From Pseudomonadota bacterium (GTDB taxonomy: Bacteria; Pseudomonadota; Alphaproteobacteria; Rhizobiales; Rhizobiaceae): a DNA stretch of 5,373 bases. Positions 1 to 5,373 of this stretch are shown here, piece by piece (positions within the stretch are counted from its first letter, which is position 1; each line of letters begins with the position of its first letter). A program made the position numbers and the translations under genes. Under the pieces are notes generated by a model, which ran no database searches, had not been told where the DNA came from, and worked only from the letters and a program-made list of their open reading frames with translations. The stretch spans positions 1 to 5,373 of the forward strand of contig JAEXXS010000271.1 of assembly GCA_023451915.1 (NCBI GenBank), written 5' to 3'.

Positions 1-941
1 CGGATCAGCTTTTGCTGCTTGTCAAAATCGATACCGCTGCGATAACGGGCCGCGAAGAACCCGTCGAGCCGGGGATTATACTTCTTGCCGAGCTCGCTGC
101 CTTCATTCGACTTGCGGATAACCTCGATTGGCGTCCCTGCCCGCGACCAGATTTTGAAGGCTTCATCCCGGTTTTTCTCATCTGACAGCCATTGCGCTGC
201 TTTGACAAAACCCGTCACGACTTTCTGCGTTGCTTCCGGGTAAGCTTTGCGGAACTTGTCGGTAACGAGGAAAGCCCCGAAGCCATCGCCCGTAGCTCCG
301 ACAGCTGACGACTTGTAGAAGATTTTTGCCAGACCTTTATCCTCAAGCGGAAGCAGGAAATCAGCGCCGAATACGGCATCGACGCTCTTTGCTGCAATAG
401 CGGCAAGCTGATCGGCATTTTTCAGATCGACGATGGTGATATCTTTTTCGGACAGACCGGCATTATTGAGCGCTGTGATTAGCGCCCAGTGAATAATGGT
501 TGCTTTCTGGATGGCGACTTTCTTGCCCTTCAGATCGGCGATGGACTTGATATCGAGATCCGGCCGCGACGCACCAAAGATGGTGGTGCCGCCATAAGAT
601 GCGAGAATGACAGTATCGAGACCGTTCGCTTTGCCGATGATATTGGGAACCGCACCATAGGATGCAAAATCAAGTTGTCCGTTCGATAGGGCTTCGTTAA
701 TGGCCGGTCCCGTTCCTGTGAAATAGGTAAACTCAATCTTTGTGGGTGTGCCTTTGAACTCATCTGCGATGAAGCCCTTGGCGTCCGCAATTGCCTGAAG
801 GCCGACGCCGAACGGCGTTCCAAAGCCGAAGCCCACATCACCAAAGCGGATCGTTGCCGGCGCTTCCTCGGCCATTGAAGGAGCAGCCGTGGCGGTTATG
901 ACGCCGAACGCTAGCAGAAAGGTCGATAGAAATCGTCTCAT
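1..941 (-). CDS. NitT/TauT/SsuA-type ABC transporter substrate-binding protein (C-terminus beyond window)
   Basis: This is the periplasmic binding protein of an ABC importer in the nitrate/sulfonate/taurine (SsuA, NMT1-like) family. The frame is open for 313 codons from the ATG at 941 to the left edge, so the stop and probably a short C-terminal piece are missing. Residues 1-24 form a Sec signal peptide: MRRF start, hydrophobic core LLAFGVITATAA, likely cleavage after SMA before EEAP. Family-type features follow: an IRFGDVGFG first strand, an FTGTGPAINEALSNGQLDFA segment at about 72-91, which is the usual place for the ligand-binding loop, and the hinge-type phrase IADLKGKKVAIQKAT at about 134-148. 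GGAG at 948-951 lies 6 bases before the ATG. It follows the ferredoxin gene by 12 bases, so it is almost certainly co-transcribed; permease and ATPase genes would be expected beyond the left edge. The substrate is unknown. Sulfonates are the commonest guess for this family, but the binding residues do not settle it. Confidence 0.88.
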   Translation of the reverse strand, partial: MRRFLSTFLLAFGVITATAAPSMAEEAPATIRFGDVGFGFGTPFGVGLQAIADAKGFIADEFKGTPTKIEFTYFTGTGPAINEALSNGQLDFASYGAVPNIIGKANGLDTVILASYGGTTIFGASRPDLDIKSIADLKGKKVAIQKATIIHWALITALNNAGLSEKDITIVDLKNADQLAAIAAKSVDAVFGADFLLPLEDKGLAKIFYKSSAVGATGDGFGAFLVTDKFRKAYPEATQKVVTGFVKAAQWLSDEKNRDEAFKIWSRAGTPIEVIRKSNEGSELGKKYNPRLDGFFAARYRSGIDFDKQQKLI

Positions 942-953
942 AAATTTCTCCAG

Positions 954-1292
954 TCAGGGAATGATCTTGCCGGTCTCGAAGATCCGGTAACTCCAGTCGC
1001 CAGCCGTTCCGCGCGGCTTGGCATTTTTCCATCCCATCTCGCGACGGAAACTGCCCATCACGCCGCGCGCAATCAGCTCGCTCTCGGTCGCGCCTTCAAT
1101 CGCTTCGGAAAGCGGCGACACGTAGAGCGCATCGGTTGGGCAGAAAAGCTCACATAAGAAGCAGGTTTGGCAGTCTGACTGTCGCACGATGATGGGCGCG
1201 CTGTCGGGAACTGCATCGAACACATTGTCCGGGCAGGCATCGACACACAAATCGCATTTGATGCAGCGGTCTTCACTGACGATCTCTATCAT
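954..1292 (-). CDS. 2x[4Fe-4S] ferredoxin-like electron-transfer subunit (AprB-like)
   Basis: A 112-residue cytoplasmic iron-sulfur protein. It has two complete CxxCxxCxxxCP motifs: CIKCDLCVDACP (C10, C13, C16, C20) and CQTCFLCELFCP (C41, C44, C47, C51), enough for two [4Fe-4S] clusters. Residues 60-112 form a tail beyond the ferredoxin fold, rich in charged and aromatic residues (W88, W100, Y102, F105). In adenylylsulfate reductase the AprB subunit also carries a C-terminal tail, which wraps around the flavoprotein; a similar docking role is inferred here. Its ATG overlaps the TGA of the upstream flavoprotein gene (ATGA, 1289-1292), a sign of translational coupling and matched synthesis. GAGGG at 1300-1304 provides a good ribosome site inside the upstream gene. 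It most likely passes electrons to or from the flavoprotein. There is no signal peptide or membrane segment. The family call is firm; the partnership is inferred from position. Confidence 0.92.
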   Translation of the reverse strand: MIEIVSEDRCIKCDLCVDACPDNVFDAVPDSAPIIVRQSDCQTCFLCELFCPTDALYVSPLSEAIEGATESELIARGVMGSFRREMGWKNAKPRGTAGDWSYRIFETGKIIP

Positions 1293-2863
1293 GATGCTGC
1301 CCTCACTTGACTGTGCGCCTCAAAGGAAGCCCAGATGTTTTTCACGCCACCGGAGTCGATTGTCATTGCCATATCGGGGTTTGTTTCGGGGAAATCCGTG
1401 CGGCGCTGCAAGCCGCGGCTCTCCTTGCGTAACAGGGCGCTATGGGTCGCCCACCGTGCGGTGGCGATAAGTGCTTCAACCTCACGCACCTTTGTCGTGC
1501 GGTGCAATCGCCAGCTTTCGTCCTGCCAAAGGGCAGCCAAATTGTCGGACATGGCGGACAGCCGATCGTGGTTTCGGAAGAAGCCGCCATCCAGCGGAAG
1601 AACTTGCTGTTTCACGTTGTTCAGGATGGCATCGACATCGCCCGTCGCTTGCGTTGATTGTTGGCTCAACTGACCATTGGCGGAACGCAGTTTCCTGTCG
1701 CGCCAGTTCGGACCCAGCGATTGAACGAATTTCGCGGCATCTTCACCAGCCCACGAACCCGTCGCCATCGCCCAGCTGGAGTTCGGCCCGCCGCCACCGC
1801 TGGTAGCTCCCGACATGCCCTGGCGGGTCGCCGCGTCCCCGGCAGCATACAAACCGGGGATCGTTGTTGTTGCGCGGCCGTCAATCTTAAGACCACCGGT
1901 GCCACGAACCGTCCCTTCGTGACGAAGTGTGACCGGAAAGCGCTCGGTGAACGGATCGATCCCCATGCGATCAAACGGCACAAAAATATTCGGCTGACCG
2001 CGACGAAATCCTTCTTGCAAACGCGGCGGGGCTTTATCCAGAACGGCGTAAACCGGTCCCTTGATCAGTTCTCGCGCCACAACGCTTTGGCGATCACCTG
2101 CTGCGGAAAGCTCATTGCCCTGTTCGTCGCTGAACGTGCCCCAGAAATACACTACGCCTTTCGTAACGCTTGAATAGGCGGGCGAAATGCCGAACTGCGC
2201 AGAAAACTCCATGCCTGAAAGAACGGCGCCAGCCTCTGCGGCCATAAGGTAACCGTCGCCGGTGAGATTGTTCGTGCCAAGCGCCCCGCTACGAAAAGCG
2301 CAGCCGCCTGTTGCTATCACCACCGCGCCAGCGCGGATATGCAACGCCTCGCCGGACCGCCTATATCGCGCAATTGCACCTGCTACCGCACCTTCCGAGA
2401 CGAGCAATTCTTCGATCGGGCAATGGTCGATTATTCGCACATGCGCCTTGATCAGCTTCTGTCGCATGAAACGCAGATAGTCTGGGCCGCGCAGCATGCC
2501 GCGATAGGGCGTGCCATCCTCGTAAGTTGGGAAATCGTAACCCCATTCCGCGAGCAGATCGAGGTTCTCGACAGTCCGGTCAAGCACGCGTTCGATACGC
2601 TCTTGTTCCGCAAACCCCAACCCCAGTCGCACTCGTTGCGCGACGGTCGCACTACGCTCGGTGGTTCCGCGCCGGGTATAAATCGTCGTGGTATTGCCAG
2701 CCGCAGTGGCGCCGCTCGTGCCGACATAACCTTTTTCGACAAGAACAACGCTGGCGCCCTTGGCAGCGGCATTCCAGGCAGCCCAGCAACCAGCTGGCCC
2801 TCCCCCAACAACAAGAACGTCGGTTGATATTTCTACTGTATCTTTGTTCATGGTCTCTCGCAT
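1289..2863 (-). CDS. FAD-dependent oxidoreductase, fumarate reductase/AprA-type flavoprotein subunit
   Basis: A 524-residue soluble flavoprotein of the fumarate reductase/succinate dehydrogenase/AprA superfamily. The N-terminal Rossmann fold is clear: DVLVVGGGPAGCWAAW (15-30) with the acidic end of strand 2 at VLVEK (40-44), then the SGATAAGN loop (50-57) that contacts FAD in this family. VVIATGG (181-187), LTGDGYLMAAEAGA (200-213), GTGGLKID (321-328) and IPGLYAAGD (335-343) complete the FAD_binding_2 pattern. The C-terminal helical domain carries ARWATHSALLRKESRGLQRR (469-488) followed by DFPETN, matching the SRG..R.DFP signature of the family's C-terminal domain. Length suits a full family member; no signal peptide or membrane anchor is visible. 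It overlaps the ferredoxin gene by 4 bases, so the two probably form one enzyme. The substrate is unknown: fumarate and adenylylsulfate are only superfamily precedents, and amine or organosulfur substrates are possible. The start is uncertain: ATG 2863 (AGG 10 bases upstream) or ATG 2851 (GAGAG 3 bases upstream); neither ribosome site is strong. Confidence 0.9.
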   Translation of the reverse strand: MRETMNKDTVEISTDVLVVGGGPAGCWAAWNAAAKGASVVLVEKGYVGTSGATAAGNTTTIYTRRGTTERSATVAQRVRLGLGFAEQERIERVLDRTVENLDLLAEWGYDFPTYEDGTPYRGMLRGPDYLRFMRQKLIKAHVRIIDHCPIEELLVSEGAVAGAIARYRRSGEALHIRAGAVVIATGGCAFRSGALGTNNLTGDGYLMAAEAGAVLSGMEFSAQFGISPAYSSVTKGVVYFWGTFSDEQGNELSAAGDRQSVVARELIKGPVYAVLDKAPPRLQEGFRRGQPNIFVPFDRMGIDPFTERFPVTLRHEGTVRGTGGLKIDGRATTTIPGLYAAGDAATRQGMSGATSGGGGPNSSWAMATGSWAGEDAAKFVQSLGPNWRDRKLRSANGQLSQQSTQATGDVDAILNNVKQQVLPLDGGFFRNHDRLSAMSDNLAALWQDESWRLHRTTKVREVEALIATARWATHSALLRKESRGLQRRTDFPETNPDMAMTIDSGGVKNIWASFEAHSQVRAAS

Positions 2864-2935
2864 TCACGAAAAACCTATAATTTATATGGAATTTATCAAG
2901 GAAGGTTCTGACGGCTGCGGTGAGCTGCGTTAAAA
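2864..2935 (-). promoter_or_regulatory. AT-rich upstream region, possible promoter of the flavoprotein operon
   Basis: The bases just before the flavoprotein gene are strikingly AT-rich compared with the surrounding coding DNA. On the minus strand they include TTGATA (2899-2894), TATAAA (2886-2881) and TATAGG (2879-2874). None of these makes a -35/-10 pair with the standard 16-18 base spacing: TTGATA to TATAGG is only 14. The heptamer AATTTAT occurs twice on the plus strand at 2879-2885 and 2890-2896, 11 bases apart. A promoter is expected here because the gap to the upstream quiC-like gene is long, but the exact elements cannot be assigned. Confidence 0.3.
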
Positions 2936-2958
2936 TAGTTTTCCATAATGACGAGACC

Positions 2959-2986
2959 GGGCGCAAACACCGAAATATTTGCGCCC
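2959..2986. repeat. 9-bp perfect inverted repeat in the intergenic region (operator or weak terminator)
   Basis: GGGCGCAAA (2959-2967) and TTTGCGCCC (2978-2986) are perfect complements separated by a 10-base loop. The stem would form on RNA from either strand. No run of T follows on the minus strand (the next bases are GGTCTCGTC) nor on the plus strand, so it is not a standard Rho-independent terminator. It lies 50 bases past the stop of the upstream dehydratase gene and about 95 bases before the next start, which fits either a 3'-end-stabilising or attenuating hairpin, or a protein-binding palindrome. Confidence 0.5.
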
Positions 2987-3036
2987 CGAAACTGAAATAT
3001 TTAGGCAATGGATCGTTGCTGTATCGCCCTTTTGTC

Positions 3037-4932
3037 TTAGAGCATCATCCTTGGCATGCCCTCCGGCCTGAGATATCGCCTCAGCGCCGCAATACGGAAA
3101 ATGGCGTTCACGGCTCCATAGCCCTTGTAGCCGCGCCGTTGCACGACTTCGAAGAAGAAGCCCTGATCGTCTGTCGGACTATACAGCTGAAAATATTCGC
3201 CGGTTTCATCGCGATCATAAAGAAGATTGGCCGCCTTCAGCCGGTCCGTGAAATCCGGATCGAGGCCAAGCCGTGCTTCAAGATCGTCATAGTAATTGGG
3301 CGATATTTCCAGCGTGTGAAAACCATTGGCTTTCAGCGCGGCAGCGGTTGCAAAAATATCATCGGTGCCGAATGCCAGATGCTGAATGCCGGACCCAAAG
3401 GTTTCCGCAATGAAGCGGCCAGCCAGTGTGCGCCGGTTTTCAGCACCGTTGAGCGTAATGCGCAGCGATCCGCTGTCATTTTCCACGACCTGACTGCGTA
3501 CAACACCTGCAGGATCGACAATGTCGATCATCGGTGATTTTTGCGATTCCGTAAGCGATGTATAGAAGAGGAGCCAGGTCAGAAGTTCGTCGAACTTCAT
3601 CGTCTGCGCGACGTGGTCGATATGGGTGAGGCCTACGCCATGAACATTTCCAGTCTCGGCGACAGGTTCGAACTCGATGTCGAAGATGTGCGCAAGATCG
3701 GTCTTTTCATCCAGGAAATAAATCAGTCCGCCCCCAACACCGCGTATTGCGGGCATGCCAATTTCGCCGGGGTCGCGCGGCTGTTCGAACGGCTCCGCGC
3801 CCAATGCAATTGCGCGTGCTTTTGCCCCTGCAGCATCGTCGACAACGAGACCCATGGCATAGGCCGTTGTGCCGTGCACCGCATAAGCGGAGCTTGCGAA
3901 GCCGCGTATATCTGTATTGACGACCAGATTGATATCGCCTTGGCGATAGAGCAAGACGTCCTTGCTGCGGTGCTTGCCTGCAAGCTGAAAACCAAGCGCA
4001 CGCAGCACAGACGCCAGCTTATCGGCGCTGTCGGCATGCGCGGTAAATTCAACGAACCCCACCCGATCCACTTTGGCTCTCGCCGGCATTTCGGTTACCG
4101 TAAGCCGGTTTTCCGGTTCGACGCGCCGGACCTGATCGCCGAGATAGATCAGCGAACGACGACCATCGGCGGCGATAGACGCGGGTAGCCCGCCACGGAA
4201 CTGATCGTTGAAAATCTCCAGCGAGAAGTATCCATCGTAACCGGTCGCGACCACTGCGCGCATGAAATCCAGGACTGGCAGGTCGCCCTCGCCCGGCATG
4301 TTGCGATAATGCCGGCTCCAGTAAAGCAGATCCATATCGATCAGCGGTGCGTCGGCCATCTGGACGATAAAGAGCTTTTCCTTCGGGATCGAGCGGATCG
4401 AATTCACATCGATCTTGCGGGCCAGCGTATGGAAGCTGTCGAGGATCAGCCCAACATTTGGGTGGTCTGCACGGCGCACAATCTCCCATGCATCGCGGTG
4501 GTCGTTAATATGGCGTCCCCAGGCGAGCGCCTCATAACCCACGCGCAGATTGCGGCGGGCGGCCCGTTCCCCAAGTTCGCGGAAATCATCGGCGGCGCGA
4601 TCAACCCCGCCCATGGCCACCGGTGATACATTGGAACAAACCAGAACGAGATCCGTACCAAGCTCCTGCATCAGGTCGAACTTGCGCTCGGCGCGGTCGA
4701 AAGTGCGACCGCGCAACGGTTCCGGCATGCCTTCAAAATCGCGAAATGGCTGAAACAGCGTTATTTCCAGTCCAAGATCGCGCGCCATACGGCCCACCTG
4801 ACGCGGGCTTTCGTCAAAGGTGAGGAAGTCGTTCTCGAAAATCTCGACGCCGTCGAAGCCCGCTTTGGCAATGGCTTCAAGTTTCTGTGGCAGATCACCG
4901 CTGATTGAAACCGTTGCTATCGAAGTTTTCAT
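3037..4932 (-). CDS. quiC: 3-dehydroshikimate dehydratase, QuiC1-type fusion with HPPD-like domain
   Basis: Predicted cytoplasmic 3-dehydroshikimate dehydratase (EC 4.2.1.118), making protocatechuate from 3-dehydroshikimate in quinate/shikimate breakdown. Residues 1-265 form an AP-endonuclease-2/sugar-isomerase TIM barrel. E134 (VGYEALAWG), D165 (GLILDSFH), Q191 (FIVQMADAP) and E239 (FSLEIFND) match the divalent-metal ligands of this enzyme class, with H168 and the YWSRHYRNMPGEG loop (204-216) supplying catalytic or substrate contacts. Residues 288-600 form a two-part vicinal-oxygen-chelate domain like 4-hydroxyphenylpyruvate dioxygenase, with an apparently intact iron triad H440 (HIDHVA), H518 (GIQHLAF) and E595 (GFFFEVVQRRG). 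The 631-residue length fits the bacterial DSD-HPPD fusion known from Pseudomonas putida QuiC1. Annotation pipelines often call such proteins simply HPPD or sugar phosphate isomerase. AGGAG (4941-4945) sits 8 bases before the ATG. It lies 37 bases behind a LivF-type ATPase gene, so co-transcription with a transporter is likely. The role of the second domain is unresolved. Confidence 0.88.
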   Translation of the reverse strand: MKTSIATVSISGDLPQKLEAIAKAGFDGVEIFENDFLTFDESPRQVGRMARDLGLEITLFQPFRDFEGMPEPLRGRTFDRAERKFDLMQELGTDLVLVCSNVSPVAMGGVDRAADDFRELGERAARRNLRVGYEALAWGRHINDHRDAWEIVRRADHPNVGLILDSFHTLARKIDVNSIRSIPKEKLFIVQMADAPLIDMDLLYWSRHYRNMPGEGDLPVLDFMRAVVATGYDGYFSLEIFNDQFRGGLPASIAADGRRSLIYLGDQVRRVEPENRLTVTEMPARAKVDRVGFVEFTAHADSADKLASVLRALGFQLAGKHRSKDVLLYRQGDINLVVNTDIRGFASSAYAVHGTTAYAMGLVVDDAAGAKARAIALGAEPFEQPRDPGEIGMPAIRGVGGGLIYFLDEKTDLAHIFDIEFEPVAETGNVHGVGLTHIDHVAQTMKFDELLTWLLFYTSLTESQKSPMIDIVDPAGVVRSQVVENDSGSLRITLNGAENRRTLAGRFIAETFGSGIQHLAFGTDDIFATAAALKANGFHTLEISPNYYDDLEARLGLDPDFTDRLKAANLLYDRDETGEYFQLYSPTDDQGFFFEVVQRRGYKGYGAVNAIFRIAALRRYLRPEGMPRMML

Positions 4933-4969
4933 GAGAGGCTCTCCTGATCCGGTTATCGTCTATCCGCGT

Positions 4970-5373
4970 TCAACGGGTTGGTGCTGCTATCGGCTCTCGT
5001 GGATTGTCATGCTCGACATGCCCGCCCAGGAACAGTTGCCCCACGCTTGGATCTGTCAGAAGCTTTGCGGCTTCGTCGTGCATCCGCGTCTGCCCGAGCT
5101 CGAGAACCAGACCGTAATCCGACATGGCAAGTGCTGCCTTGGCGTTCTGCTCCACCATCAAAATGGTGACGCCGTGATCACGCAGACGCCTGAGTGTCTG
5201 AAACACCTCCTGAACGAGATTGGGCGACAGCCCAATGGACGGTTCGTCAATCAAAATCAGCTTCGGATCGAGCAAAAGAGCACGTGCAACCTCCAACTGT
5301 TTCTGTTGGCCGCCCGACAATTCGATTGCTTTGCGATCGCGGAACTGCCGCAGCATTGGAAACTGGTCCATGA
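4970..5373 (-). CDS. LivF-type ABC transporter ATP-binding protein (N-terminus beyond window)
   Basis: This is the C-terminal half of a cytoplasmic ATPase of the hydrophobic amino acid uptake (HAAT, LivF-like) importer family; the frame remains open at the right edge. Counting from the first in-frame Met (5371), which is probably internal, the visible motifs are the ABC signature LSGGQQKQLEVARALL (18-34 region), Walker B LILIDEP (38-44), the D-loop region SIGLSP, and the switch segment ILMVEQN (70-76). EQN in place of the H-loop histidine is usual in LivF-type ATPases. The C-terminal line GQTRMHDEAAKLL and SVGQLFLGG are also LivF-like. Walker A and the Q-loop would lie outside the window. The stop (4970-4972) is 37 bases before the quiC-like gene with no terminator between, suggesting one operon. 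LivG, permease and binding-protein genes are expected further right. Such paralogues import many substrates besides branched-chain amino acids, including aromatic acids; a hydroaromatic substrate is inferred only from the neighbour. Confidence 0.92.
   Translation of the reverse strand, partial: MDQFPMLRQFRDRKAIELSGGQQKQLEVARALLLDPKLILIDEPSIGLSPNLVQEVFQTLRRLRDHGVTILMVEQNAKAALAMSDYGLVLELGQTRMHDEAAKLLTDPSVGQLFLGGHVEHDNPREPIAAPTR

Larger units (their letters stand above)
2864..3036. other. Intergenic region between the quiC-like gene and the flavoprotein operon
   Basis: A 173-base gap, the only sizeable non-coding stretch in the window. From right to left in the direction of transcription it holds two copies of GAAATATTT (plus-strand 2994-3002 and 2972-2980, 22 bases apart), a 9-bp inverted repeat overlapping the second copy, two copies of GCTGCG (2914-2919 and 2924-2929, 10 bases apart), and the AT-rich segment before the flavoprotein start. 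No tRNA, known riboswitch or small gene with a ribosome site is recognised. It most likely marks the boundary between two transcription units. Confidence 0.55.

Noticed and set aside
530..844. Minus-strand 104-codon frame within the binding-protein gene
   Set aside because: The overlapping frame starting at 941 is open to the window edge and encodes a clear signal peptide and binding-protein motifs; the shorter frame has no such features.
1289..2863. Call as genuine fumarate reductase, succinate dehydrogenase or APS reductase
   Set aside because: No membrane anchor, quinone site or sulfate-activation genes are seen, and the partner is a short 2x[4Fe-4S] ferredoxin instead of the three-cluster FrdB/SdhB; only superfamily membership is supported.
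2959..2986. Rho-independent terminator of the livF-quiC unit
   Set aside because: The stem is strong, but no T-tract follows on either strand, so it is reported only as an inverted repeat of uncertain role.
2920..3537. Plus-strand open frame of 205 codons crossing the intergenic region and the end of the dehydratase gene
   Set aside because: Most of it is antisense to the well-supported HPPD-like domain, its protein shows no recognisable domain, and no ribosome site stands out; it is a shadow frame.
3541..4188. Plus-strand open frame of 215 codons inside the dehydratase gene
   Set aside because: It is fully antisense to a conserved enzyme with intact motifs; its cysteine- and arginine-rich sequence looks like an antisense artefact of a high-GC gene.
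4933..4945. Small hairpin (GAGA/TCTC, 3-base loop) partly covering the ribosome site of the quiC-like gene
   Set aside because: A 4-bp stem with a 3-base loop is too weak to argue for translational control.
1..5373. CRISPR arrays, insertion sequences, tRNA genes or phage-type features
   Set aside because: No regularly spaced repeats, transposase motifs, terminal inverted repeats or tRNA-like cloverleafs were found; nearly all the sequence is explained by five metabolic and transport genes.

Overview
The window reads as a compact stretch of an alphaproteobacterial genome. G+C is moderate to high, the intergenic gaps are short, ABC transporters and catabolic genes dominate, and the protein style resembles Rhizobiales such as Ochrobactrum/Brucella or Agrobacterium. 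That placement is an impression from composition and gene content, not a search result. All five genes are on the minus strand, so transcription runs from the right end of the window to the left. The plus strand shows no credible gene.

Right part (5373 down to 3037): the C-terminal half of a LivF-type ABC ATPase (its start lies beyond the right edge) is followed after 37 bases by a 631-residue two-domain protein. That protein has an N-terminal TIM-barrel 3-dehydroshikimate dehydratase domain and a C-terminal domain of the 4-hydroxyphenylpyruvate dioxygenase (HPPD) fold, the QuiC1-type architecture. Together they suggest uptake of a hydroaromatic compound such as quinate or shikimate and its conversion to protocatechuate. 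The link between this transporter and that substrate is inferred from position only.

Middle (3036 down to 2864): a 173-base gene-free stretch separates the two gene groups. It holds a 9-bp perfect inverted repeat without a T-tract, several short repeats at roughly helical spacing, and an AT-rich segment just before the next gene. It probably contains the promoter or operator of the left-hand group, but no confident promoter can be drawn.

Left part (2863 down to 1): a tightly packed group of three genes. A 524-residue FAD flavoprotein of the fumarate reductase/AprA class overlaps by 4 bases (ATGA) with a 112-residue 2x[4Fe-4S] ferredoxin. The ferredoxin is followed after 12 bases by a signal-peptide-bearing NitT/TauT/SsuA-type periplasmic binding protein that runs off the left edge. 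Flavoprotein and ferredoxin look like an AprAB-like soluble two-subunit redox enzyme. The adjacent binding protein suggests that its substrate, or a precursor, is imported, possibly an organosulfur or nitrogen compound. The substrate cannot be read from the sequence, and this three-gene module is the least explained part of the window.
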